DNA of 64,000 bases, taken from NCBI GenBank assembly GCA_031292565.1, contig JARLGW010000005.1:186001-250000 (forward strand), in the 5' to 3' direction. This document shows positions 25,101 through 32,380 of the stretch, in pieces. The notes under the pieces are model-generated. The model was not told where the DNA came from, did no database searches, and saw only the letters and a program-made list of their open reading frames with translations. Numbering within the stretch: position 1 is the first letter of the stretch; every line of letters begins with the position of its first letter. Source of the DNA: Paludibacteraceae bacterium. GTDB lineage: Bacteria; Bacteroidota; Bacteroidia; Bacteroidales; Paludibacteraceae. Both the position numbers and the translations under genes were made by a program.

Positions 25101-26318
25101 TTAATCCTCCTGCATGTTAGAGAAAGGTTCAATTTTACCCGCCATGTAGGCAGGAATCACGGAACCAATAATGGAAATAATGATAGAAATGGCAATGGAT
25201 AGGAACAATAACGAATAAATAGGGCTTACTTCTATGCCAATAAATAAAGGCCCAAGCCAAATAGCTGCCAAAGTACCCAATACATAGCCCAAAACTCCAC
25301 CAACGATACCTATAATAAGAGCCTTGAGTATAAGAATATAATACACTTGTTTTTTATGATACCCAATCATACGAAGAATACCAATTTCCTTCCGACGTTC
25401 GTTTACATTAGCCCAAATATAATTACCAATGGAAATGCTTCCGACAAAAAGAATGATGATGAGAAATACCAAGGATATTTTATTCATCATGCGGTTAGTT
25501 TCTATTTGGGTAGAAACAATTTGCCCAATAGTAGTGATGCGAGTATCTGGTAAAATATTGCGTAATTTACTTAACAAGCCTTCGGAAATGGCACTACAGC
25601 AACCCATAATTTCGATAGCAGATATTTGTTCGCCTGTACCTAAAAGGGCTTGTACCTCATGTAAATTTGCAAAAACACGGTCGTCGTCTACTGTACCAGT
25701 TTCGGGTAACACTTTCACCACATTAAATTCTTTTCCTTGAATGGTAAGCTTTCCGTTTTCTTTTAATTTGAACTTTTGGGCAACAGCAGAACCAAGAAAA
25801 CAATCATTGGAAGCCAGAGTTTCTATTCCTTTGCGTTGCAACTTGGGGTCTATGTTTTTAGTCTTTTCTGCTCCTGCTTTGGGTGCACAACTTGGGTTCA
25901 CTTTATTCCCAAGCAAGCCTCCACTTTGCCATATAGGTTTTGATGCTATTTCACTTTTGGGCAAAATTCCTGTAAGTACAATATTCTCATTACCAATTTT
26001 AACCCGGCGTGTTAGTTTTGGCGACATATTATCAACTCCCGGCAAGGTGGATGTGACAATTTTCTCTACATAACTCTCAGAAAAAGTAGGGGCATCAATG
26101 TCTGCCGCATAGTAATTGTCAACACTGGCCGCTTGTGGTAACACCAGAATATTAGCACCTAGATTATCAAGGTTAACGGCAACGGCCTTTTCCGATACTA
26201 CCGAGATAGAACGAATACCCACGATAACACCTATGCCTAACGTAATAGCCAATAGACCAGAAATAAGCTGCGACTTACGATGCCACAATTCTTTTATGGT
26301 TAATTCCGTTAAAGTCAT
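25101..26318 (-). CDS. FtsX/MacB-type ABC permease
   Basis: 405 residues from ATG at 26318 (a GTG at 26351 is rejected). One N-terminal helix (~22-42), a ~230-residue extracytoplasmic MacB-PCD-like domain, and three C-terminal helices form the FtsX/MacB layout. The periplasmic domain is rich in Cys for this type (NPSCAPKAG, SNDC, EIMGCCS), which would suit binding of a thiophilic metal(loid). It lies 4 bp after the lipoprotein gene and directly before its ATPase. Confidence 0.87.
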   Translation of the reverse strand: MTLTELTIKELWHRKSQLISGLLAITLGIGVIVGIRSISVVSEKAVAVNLDNLGANILVLPQAASVDNYYAADIDAPTFSESYVEKIVTSTLPGVDNMSPKLTRRVKIGNENIVLTGILPKSEIASKPIWQSGGLLGNKVNPSCAPKAGAEKTKNIDPKLQRKGIETLASNDCFLGSAVAQKFKLKENGKLTIQGKEFNVVKVLPETGTVDDDRVFANLHEVQALLGTGEQISAIEIMGCCSAISEGLLSKLRNILPDTRITTIGQIVSTQIETNRMMNKISLVFLIIILFVGSISIGNYIWANVNERRKEIGILRMIGYHKKQVYYILILKALIIGIVGGVLGYVLGTLAAIWLGPLFIGIEVSPIYSLLFLSIAISIIISIIGSVIPAYMAGKIEPFSNMQED

Positions 26319-26322
26319 CCTA

Positions 26323-27150
26323 TTATTTTTTAGGAGAACAAGATCCTCCACCCGCGCAACAACTTCTAATTACTTTGGTTGCAGCTGTTACTAACTCTTT
26401 TGTTTCCATTTCCCCTGAAAAGGTGCCGGTAGATTGGCCTGATGCATTAAACACAAAAACAGAGGATGTGTTTGGCGTGTTTTTATAGTTCAGCATTTTA
26501 ATGAATTTTTGTTCTTTAGCGTCGGTAGGATCAATTTCAATAATTGTTCCCGCACTTTTCAGTTGAGTATTTGCGGCTTTACATTTTTCCAAGACAATAG
26601 CTCTGTCTGTGTTCGTTTTTTTAGCAATCACTACAAAAACAGACTTTTTATTATTCAACGCGGCATATACTTCATCTTCTTTGGGGGTTGGAACGATATT
26701 AAGAAGCTTCTCAACCGTTGCTTCTTTCAATTCTAATCCGCCGACGGGAGTCCCTTTTGGCGAAACAACTAAAATAAGCGGAAGCGGTGCGCCTACCAAT
26801 CTCCATTGATTCACTAAGTTAGCATTAGCAGCATCATCTCTATTTAATGTAACTACCGTAGCATTTTTGTATTTTTCATTCGTTTTGTTTGCCAGTGTAA
26901 GTGCTTTGCCTGCATCGGGAACACCCGTTGCGGTTACAATCAGAAATACAGCCTTACCTGCTTTCTTTGCTCTGTTTAGCTCTGCTTGAATATTAGCCGT
27001 AGCCTTGGGAGTTGGGGCAACTACTGTTCCTGTTTTGGGTTGAGAAACATTAACCTTGCTGTTTTTTTTCGTCGATTTAGCACAGGCATTTAATGTTGAT
27101 AATAATAACAGAAGCAGGATAATAGGCTGCAATTTGTTGCGATTTTTCAT
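26323..27150 (-). CDS. Cys-tailed lipoprotein with thioredoxin-like repeats
   Basis: 275 residues. Lipobox TLNAC gives lipidated Cys near residue 23, followed by a low-complexity linker and two tandem ~100-residue alpha/beta segments with thioredoxin-fold rhythm (KAVFLIVTATG...VVTLNRDDA and KSVFVVIAKKT...IIEIDPTDA) that lack a CxxC. The last residues SCCAGGGSCSPKK make a compact four-Cys tail. The gene is second in the arsR operon, just before the MacB-like transporter. An envelope metal(loid)-binding partner of that transporter is a reasonable guess; no characterised homologue is recognised. Confidence 0.7.
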   Translation of the reverse strand: MKNRNKLQPIILLLLLLSTLNACAKSTKKNSKVNVSQPKTGTVVAPTPKATANIQAELNRAKKAGKAVFLIVTATGVPDAGKALTLANKTNEKYKNATVVTLNRDDAANANLVNQWRLVGAPLPLILVVSPKGTPVGGLELKEATVEKLLNIVPTPKEDEVYAALNNKKSVFVVIAKKTNTDRAIVLEKCKAANTQLKSAGTIIEIDPTDAKEQKFIKMLNYKNTPNTSSVFVFNASGQSTGTFSGEMETKELVTAATKVIRSCCAGGGSCSPKK

Positions 27151-27194
27151 GTTCGTTTTATATTTAGTAGGTTTTGAAAACGCAATTTAAATTC

Positions 27195-27533
27195 TTATTT
27201 ACAATCAATAACACAATCAACATCCATTGATTTGATAGTTTCAAAGAAAACATCAAACTTTTGTAAGTATTTACCAATGCTAGAGCAACACAGGCAGTAA
27301 TTAATTTTCAGCCCATCAATCTCTCCATGTATCAAGCCCAAATCGCGAAGCTCTTTGAGGTGCTGCGAAACGGTGGTACGGCTCAAGGGCAGTTTCTCCG
27401 AAATGTCGCCGGATATACAAGTCTTTGTTTCAGCCAAATATTTCAGAATGGCCAACCTTGCGGGATGCGAAATAACCTTTGCAAAGCCTGCCAGCTCTTG
27501 CAATTCTACGTCAAATCCTTCTTTTTTATTCAT
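27195..27533 (-). CDS. arsR: ArsR-family metalloregulator, first gene of ars/hgc operon
   Basis: 112 residues with the winged-helix of ArsR/SmtB repressors (ISHPARLAILKYLAET, recognition helix LSRTTVSQHLKELRDLGLI). A Cys cluster YCLCCS near residue 90 and Cys in TKTCISGD could form the inducer site for As(III) or another soft metal. It autoregulates the eight-gene operon through the dyad at 27546-27563. The Cys arrangement differs from the classic ELCVCDL, so the true inducer is open; arsR-like genes are recurrent neighbours of hgcAB. Confidence 0.92.
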   Translation of the reverse strand: MNKKEGFDVELQELAGFAKVISHPARLAILKYLAETKTCISGDISEKLPLSRTTVSQHLKELRDLGLIHGEIDGLKINYCLCCSSIGKYLQKFDVFFETIKSMDVDCVIDCK

Positions 27534-27545
27534 AACAATGTTTTA

Positions 27546-27581
27546 TGTCGCAAACATACGACACAAAAAGCAGAATACAAA
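27546..27581 (-). promoter_or_regulatory. Promoter and ArsR operator of the ars/hgc operon
   Basis: Minus strand: TTTG (27581-27578), 19-nt spacer, TATGTTTG (27558-27551), a full Bacteroidota promoter 18 bp from the arsR ATG. The -7 box is exactly enclosed by the dyad TGTCG (27546-27550) and CGACA (27559-27563), so a bound dimer would cover the core promoter. Confidence 0.8.
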
Positions 27582-27633
27582 AAATAGGATGTTAAAATTT
27601 TATTACGAAAGAGAGCTGGGTAACTAGTCACGT

Positions 27634-28665
27634 TTAAAATATCCAATTAAACAAATACCCCACCAGCATAATACCCACACCCACTACCCCAACAAAGGTG
27701 AGCAGCAAGGGCATTTTCAATACCTTTTTCAGGATAATCATTTCGGGGAGCGAAAGAGCAATTACCGCCATCATAAAAGCCAACGAGGTGCCGAGTGCCG
27801 CCCCTTTTTCCAAAAGCACGGCTACAATGGGCACAATGCCCGCCGCGTTGGAATACATGGGGATACCGATAAGGACTGACAAGGGTACGCTATACCAAGC
27901 CGATTTACCCATAAGCGAAGCCATAAAATCTGCCGGCACATACCCGTGAGCCCCTGCACCCACGGCAATACCGAGGGCAACATAAATCCATACCTTGCCT
28001 ACAATCTCCTTTACCGCCGTGAAACCCAACGAAATTCTATCCGAAAAACTCAAGCATGTTTCCGCTTCACTATCCGCTTCTGAATGAATTTTGAGCACCC
28101 AATCCTGCAACCATTTTTCCAGCTTTAGTTTGCCAATCACCCATCCTGCTAGGATGGCGATAAATAGCCCCGATACAATATAGATAGCAGCCACCTGCCA
28201 GCCAAACATGCCGAAGAGAAGCACCACGGCCACCTCGTTAATCATAGGAGAGGCTATAAGGAATGAAAAGGTAACACCCAAGGGCACCCCGGCCTCTACA
28301 AACCCAAGGAATAGCGGGATGGCGGAACAGGAACAAAAGGGAGTAACAATACCTAGCATGGCAGCCATGATATTGCCCGTGAAAAGAGATTTCCCGGCAA
28401 GGAGTTTCCGCGTTTTCTCCGGCGAAAAATAAGAGCGGATAATGCCCACCACAAAAATAATGAGCACTAAAAGCATCAGTACTTTGGGGAATTCAAAGAT
28501 AAAGAACCGCACTGCTTCCGTTAAGTGAGTTCCTGCTTGCATACCCAAAGCAGTGTCCACCAAAAAGTTAGCCACCCGCTGCAAGTTCACATACAGCACC
28601 AGCCAAACAGGCAAAAGCAAGAAGGCTAGCCGAAAATTACGGGATTTGAAAACAGGTGCATTCAT
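27634..28665 (-). CDS. ArsP/UPF0718-family permease
   Basis: 343 residues with about nine helices. The motif TPFCSCSAIPLFLGF, containing paired Cys, is the hallmark of the permease family that includes ArsP (exporter of trivalent organoarsenicals) and the SO_0444-type metal efflux proteins. Its presence behind arsG and under a second arsR favours organoarsenical or arsenite efflux. It is separated from arsG by a ~250-bp structured element, so it may be expressed at a different level from the rest of the operon. Confidence 0.87.
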   Translation of the reverse strand: MNAPVFKSRNFRLAFLLLPVWLVLYVNLQRVANFLVDTALGMQAGTHLTEAVRFFIFEFPKVLMLLVLIIFVVGIIRSYFSPEKTRKLLAGKSLFTGNIMAAMLGIVTPFCSCSAIPLFLGFVEAGVPLGVTFSFLIASPMINEVAVVLLFGMFGWQVAAIYIVSGLFIAILAGWVIGKLKLEKWLQDWVLKIHSEADSEAETCLSFSDRISLGFTAVKEIVGKVWIYVALGIAVGAGAHGYVPADFMASLMGKSAWYSVPLSVLIGIPMYSNAAGIVPIVAVLLEKGAALGTSLAFMMAVIALSLPEMIILKKVLKMPLLLTFVGVVGVGIMLVGYLFNWIF

Positions 28666-28707
28666 TTTTATTTTTTTTACGGTGATTTATTTTCTAATTA
28701 AGCTAAC

Positions 28708-28957
28708 AACCTGAGTTCTATATAGAATTATATTTAGAACACCGATAATCAATGTGTTTATTTGCCGTAGGCAATATATATCAATAGAAAATCGATACGA
28801 AAAGAACCAATTCCCCGTGAGGGGATAAATACATGTATTCCCATTCGGGAAAAAGGGTTCTTGTTGTGGTACCTTTTTCTATTAATATCAATCTCCTTCG
28901 GAGAACAGTTGCCTGTTTATCAATATATAATATCTTCTCTTATATCGAACTCAGGTT
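28708..28957. repeat. 250-bp palindromic, multi-hairpin element (MITE or structured RNA)
   Basis: Perfect 11-bp terminal inverted repeats AACCTGAGTTC (28708-28718) and GAACTCAGGTT (28947-28957), flanked on both sides by AAC, bound a series of hairpins: TTGCC/GGCAA (28762-28774), AAGAACC/GGTTCTT (28802-28862) enclosing TCCCC/GGGGA (28812-28825) and TTCCC/GGGAA (28838-28851), then TCTCC/GGAGA (28892-28904). No ORF is credible. The AAC flanks could be a 3-bp target duplication. It sits between arsG and the permease gene. Confidence 0.65.
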
Positions 28958-28964
28958 AACAATA

Positions 28965-29666
28965 TCAACCTATAATTTGCACGAATATATAATAAGTCCC
29001 CACCACGATAAACAGGATAGATACCACCCGCCTGAACCACAACTCAAACACCTTTACCGTGTGGTAAGCCCCACCAATACCGGCCACGGCATACGCGAAA
29101 ATCCAAGCGAAAATAATAACCGGGATGCCGGTGGCCAACGCGAAAATAACGGGCAGGTACAAGCCCGACGTACTGGTAATAGTCATGGGCACCAACATGC
29201 CAAAATACAGCACGCCACTATAAGGGCAAAACGCCAATGCGAACACCATACCCAGCAGGGTGGCATCCAGATAGCCCCAACGTTTTTTCTTTTCCATCCG
29301 GGAAGTAAGCTTATTCATGCCGGGGAATTTAATCTTAATCACATCTAGCATAAACAACCCGATGATAATTAATAGCGGGCCGATAAACTTATCGGCATAC
29401 CGCTGAAAAAAGCCCGAAAGCTGAAACTGATCGGCACCCAGAAAAAGGATAAATGCCAACCCGGTGTAACTGATGGCTCGCCCTAGCGTGTAGAACAGCC
29501 CATTGAAAAACACCCGGTTGCGATTCTCAATATCTTTGCTTATAAAGCCCACCGCCGTAATGTTGGTGGCCAGCGGGCAAGGGCTGATAGCCGTCATAAG
29601 CCCAAGCAGGAATGCGGAGAGCCAAGGCATGGTGCTAGTTGAAAATAATCCGGTGAGGAAATCCAT
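28965..29666 (-). CDS. arsG: ArsG-family transporter (CcdA/DsbD-like)
   Basis: 233 residues, six hydrophobic helices. MTAISPCPLATNITAVGFI near the N-terminus and FALAFCPYSGVLYFGMLVP in the middle are the duplicated CcdA/DsbD-type Cys-Pro motifs. The family named ArsG (aromatic arsenical efflux permease) occurs with ArsE/ArsF-like proteins in ars operons, exactly as here. It may move reducing equivalents across the membrane for the periplasmic ArsF partner or export arsenicals. Confidence 0.83.
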   Translation of the reverse strand: MDFLTGLFSTSTMPWLSAFLLGLMTAISPCPLATNITAVGFISKDIENRNRVFFNGLFYTLGRAISYTGLAFILFLGADQFQLSGFFQRYADKFIGPLLIIIGLFMLDVIKIKFPGMNKLTSRMEKKKRWGYLDATLLGMVFALAFCPYSGVLYFGMLVPMTITSTSGLYLPVIFALATGIPVIIFAWIFAYAVAGIGGAYHTVKVFELWFRRVVSILFIVVGTYYIFVQIIG

Positions 29667-29671
29667 ACCCG

Positions 29672-30097
29672 TTATTTTAAAAGTGAATCAATTTTCTCTT
29701 TGATAATGGCTTTAAACTTGGCCGCGTCGGAGCGGCAATACAGGAAGCCTTCGTTAGTAAGGTTAATCTGTTTGTTGCCCTTCACAATAAGCAATGTTTG
29801 ACCCGACACTTTTAATTTACGAGCCAATGCTTCGCTCGATTTATCGTCCAGATTTATGCTTTGAAAGGTTATTTTTCCCGTTTTTGCCAGTTCTGGATAA
29901 AGCGTTTCCGCATCCTTTTTGGCTTCTGCTTCCAATGTGCGACAGGTAACGCAACGGGCGGTAAAGTGGAAATAATAGACTTCAATTTTTTCGGTTTTTG
30001 CAGCCGGTTTAGTAGCAGCTTTGTTTTGTCCATTGCCCGCAATGGATGGAAGAAGGATAGCCAGCACGAGTAAGAATCGCATAGTTTTCATATTCAT
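29672..30097 (-). CDS. arsF: ArsF-family thioredoxin-like protein
   Basis: 141 residues with an N-terminal signal (MRFLLVLAILLPSIAGNGQ) and a thioredoxin-like domain carrying RCVTCRTLEAEAK, a CxxC redox motif. It belongs to the group annotated as the nitrophenyl-compound nitroreductase subunit ArsF family in ars operons. Its ATG overlaps the stop of the preceding thioredoxin gene (TAATG), showing translational coupling, and arsG follows after 5 bp. Confidence 0.82.
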   Translation of the reverse strand: MNMKTMRFLLVLAILLPSIAGNGQNKAATKPAAKTEKIEVYYFHFTARCVTCRTLEAEAKKDAETLYPELAKTGKITFQSINLDDKSSEALARKLKVSGQTLLIVKGNKQINLTNEGFLYCRSDAAKFKAIIKEKIDSLLK

Positions 30098-30336
30098 TAT
30101 TTTTTAAGTGTGAAGAATGATTTTAATTCTGTTACCGATGGCACGGCACCTTTTATCACCACCTTGCCATCTACTACTAGCGCGGGCGTGGTCATTATCC
30201 CATATTTCATAATTTCAACAATGTCTTCTACCTTTTCAATATTAGCGGCTAAATCTAGTTCGGCTAACGCGTTCAACGTGTTTTGATACAACGTTTTACA
30301 TTTAGGGCAACCAGTGCCCAATACCTTGATTTCCAT
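30097..30336 (-). CDS. Small thioredoxin (redox-active disulfide protein 2 type)
   Basis: 79 residues. MEIKVLGTGCPKCKTLYQN contains the CPKC active site of the glutaredoxin-like TM0996/MTH895 family, and MTTPALVVDGKVVIKG has the cis-Pro loop. Such proteins stand next to ArsP/ArsF/ArsG genes in many anaerobes and probably supply cytosolic electrons. It is the second gene of the second ars operon, overlapping arsF by one base. Confidence 0.88.
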   Translation of the reverse strand: MEIKVLGTGCPKCKTLYQNTLNALAELDLAANIEKVEDIVEIMKYGIMTTPALVVDGKVVIKGAVPSVTELKSFFTLKK

Positions 30337-30372
30337 ATTCTTTTTATTTTATAATATTATTCGTGCTTTTCG

Positions 30373-30684
30373 TTATTTGGTGCAGCATACTTTAGGTGGT
30401 TGCTGCGCGAAAAATTCAGTAAATAAAGCTTGTGCTAATGCCCAGTTTTCTTTATTTACGCAATATTTTACTTTGGGAGCTTCGATGCTGCCTTGAATGA
30501 GCCCGGCTTCACGTAATTCTTTCAGATGCTGTGAAACCGTGGCTTTTGCTATGGGCAATTCGGCATGTATATCGCCAAAATAACATGCGTTGAGGTTTAC
30601 CAGGTAATTCATAATAAGTACACGGGTAGGATGCCCCAATGCTTTTGCAAATCGGGCAAGTTGTTTTTCTTTTATGGTTGTCAT
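30373..30684 (-). CDS. arsR: ArsR-family regulator of second ars operon
   Basis: 103 residues. The winged helix has IAKATVSQHLKELREAGLI as recognition helix. Cys residues are in LNACYFGDIH, VKYCVNKE and a terminal VCCTK; the last two or the N-terminal Cys could sense As(III). It controls the operon via a dyad with the same geometry as that of the first operon but a different half-site (TGTTCG). Confidence 0.92.
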   Translation of the reverse strand: MTTIKEKQLARFAKALGHPTRVLIMNYLVNLNACYFGDIHAELPIAKATVSQHLKELREAGLIQGSIEAPKVKYCVNKENWALAQALFTEFFAQQPPKVCCTK

Positions 30685-30700
30685 ATTACGAATAGTTTGT

Positions 30701-30736
30701 TGTTCGCAAAATTACGAACATTTTTTGAAAAAACAA
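30701..30736 (-). promoter_or_regulatory. Promoter and ArsR operator of second ars operon
   Basis: Minus strand: TTG (30736-30734), 19-nt spacer, TAATTTTG (30714-30707). Dyad TGTTCG (30701-30706) and CGAACA (30715-30720) encloses the -7 box exactly, as in the first ars promoter. Confidence 0.8.
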
Positions 30737-30839
30737 GAACTTGGAGAATTTTTTGTATTACATCCACATTGTTGCGTGGGAGAGGAAGTCTGTTTTGATT
30801 TTTTTTAAATTGATAGTTCATGATAGCGCACGCCTACCA

Positions 30840-30889
30840 GCTAAAGGATAGCAAGAATTTGACATTATACCGGATTGCTATCTTTTAGC
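30840..30889. repeat. Inverted repeat in the gap before the nitrogenase-like genes
   Basis: GCTAAAGGATAGCAA (30840-30854) and TTGCTATCTTTTAGC (30875-30889) are complementary but for one base, with a 20-nt loop. There is no T-run. The 30737-30935 stretch otherwise holds no gene; it could be a remnant of a small mobile repeat or a structured transcript. Confidence 0.5.
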
Positions 30890-30935
30890 GTAAAATGTCG
30901 GATTTAATAATAGTAAGGATGCTTTTGTGTACTAT

Positions 30936-30975
30936 AAATAAAAAAAGCACTCGTGGATACTATCCACGAGTGCTT
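30936..30975 (-). terminator. Terminator of the nitrogenase-like operon
   Basis: AAGCACTCGTGGATA (30945-30959) is perfectly complementary to TATCCACGAGTGCTT (30961-30975); the minus strand continues with TTTTTT. It is 29 bp past the stop of the NifK-like gene. Confidence 0.85.
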
Positions 30976-31004
30976 AAATAACAATAGTTGCAAGAGGGTT
31001 TTTA

Positions 31005-32363
31005 CTATGCACTTGTGCTAATAGCGGTAGTGTAAATTTTATCAAGCAAATTCAACGCACCACGATACCCAACATACGAGCGGGATAAAACTACTTCGTA
31101 AGAAGCCGGGAATCCTATTTCTACAATAGAAGCGTTGAGTTCCTTCGCCACGTCGCGTTCCCACGTGGTGGCAAAAAGCACAGGCGGCTTGTGCCCAAAA
31201 TCGGTATTTCGCAAGGATTCCAAAATAAGATAGCCGTCCTCGATAAATTCCACGTCGGTAGAAACCTTATCCGAAATATGCTTGTATTCGTTGCGTATCG
31301 CTTCCTGATATTCTTCCGGTGTGTTTTCGGTGATAATTTGTTTGCCCGGGATTAAGCCTAACTGGGTTATCAGGAATTTAGTAACGGCTAGGTTGTAAGC
31401 ACTATCGCCCACCACGGCAAATTTGGCGGGAAGTCCCCACCACCATTCCGCATAGAAGTCGGCAAAATGCTCCAGGTAATAGTAATATCTCTTTTCTTCT
31501 TTTTTGATAAATGCTTCCACCTTTTCTTTGTCAAGCCCCGCAAAGTCGCTTACTTCATGCAAGAAGCGGGTGGTTTCTTTTGCGCCGATAGGTACTACCG
31601 GAATATGCAGAAAAGGCTGATTATATTTCTTTTCCAAATGTTTAGCCGTTTCCAATCCCAACCAAGGCGAAAGCACCAGGTTGAATTGTGCTTTGGGTAT
31701 GGATTTCCATTCCGAAACGCCTTCCGATTCTGAGCCGAACAGGATATTTACTTTCAACCCGATACCTTCCAGTACCCGTTTGATTTCTTCCAAGTCGCCC
31801 CGCCAAAAGGTGTTCTGAAAAGGAAGTAGCGACCACACGTTTACCGAATGTTGTTCTTTTTCGCCATCATAGTTGCCCACGTATTGGTCTATAATGGATT
31901 TTACCACCAATTCGTGTCCGGTAAAGTTATTGCCTCGGAATCCCCCGGTTTCGGCATAAACAATATTTACGCCCCGATCCTGAAATTCACCTACCACCGA
32001 GCCCACATCGTCGCCTACCAAATCGGGCACACAGCCTGTAAGTACCACAAACAAATCGGCATCTATTATTTTCAACGATGATTCTATCAACTCCCGCAGG
32101 CGATCTTCACCACCAAATACCACTTCGTTCTCACTCACGTTCACACTGGGAGGCACGGCTCCGCCGGAATATCCTCCGCCTTGAAATCCGTTGTAAAAGG
32201 CCAGAGCCAGGTATTGCTTATCAGCACAACCGGGGCCGCAATGGGTGATGGGTACCACTCCCGGGATGGCTGCCGCCGTGTATAATGCACCGATGGAACA
32301 ACCATATCGTATTTGGCTGATTGAATTGGTTTTTTCTTTTATAGTTTCATTTATAGATGACAT
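31005..32363 (-). CDS. NifK-like subunit of a nitrogenase-like oxidoreductase
   Basis: 452 residues of the nitrogenase component-1 superfamily. P-cluster-type Cys are in place: YGCS (Cys22), THCGPGC (Cys42/46) and TGCVPDLVGDD (Cys111). It is shorter than NifK and lacks its N-terminal extension. It follows the NifD-like gene by 17 bp. Residue spacing resembles beta subunits, but identity to NifK, AnfK or VnfK is low. Context (O-acetylhomoserine sulfhydrylase, permease, porin) points away from N2 fixation. It could be a MarK-like partner (methylthio-alkane reductase), a new clade, or a diverged NifN. Confidence 0.82.
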   Translation of the reverse strand: MSSINETIKEKTNSISQIRYGCSIGALYTAAAIPGVVPITHCGPGCADKQYLALAFYNGFQGGGYSGGAVPPSVNVSENEVVFGGEDRLRELIESSLKIIDADLFVVLTGCVPDLVGDDVGSVVGEFQDRGVNIVYAETGGFRGNNFTGHELVVKSIIDQYVGNYDGEKEQHSVNVWSLLPFQNTFWRGDLEEIKRVLEGIGLKVNILFGSESEGVSEWKSIPKAQFNLVLSPWLGLETAKHLEKKYNQPFLHIPVVPIGAKETTRFLHEVSDFAGLDKEKVEAFIKKEEKRYYYYLEHFADFYAEWWWGLPAKFAVVGDSAYNLAVTKFLITQLGLIPGKQIITENTPEEYQEAIRNEYKHISDKVSTDVEFIEDGYLILESLRNTDFGHKPPVLFATTWERDVAKELNASIVEIGFPASYEVVLSRSYVGYRGALNLLDKIYTTAISTSA

Positions 32364-32380
32364 ATCTTATTCTTTTTTCA

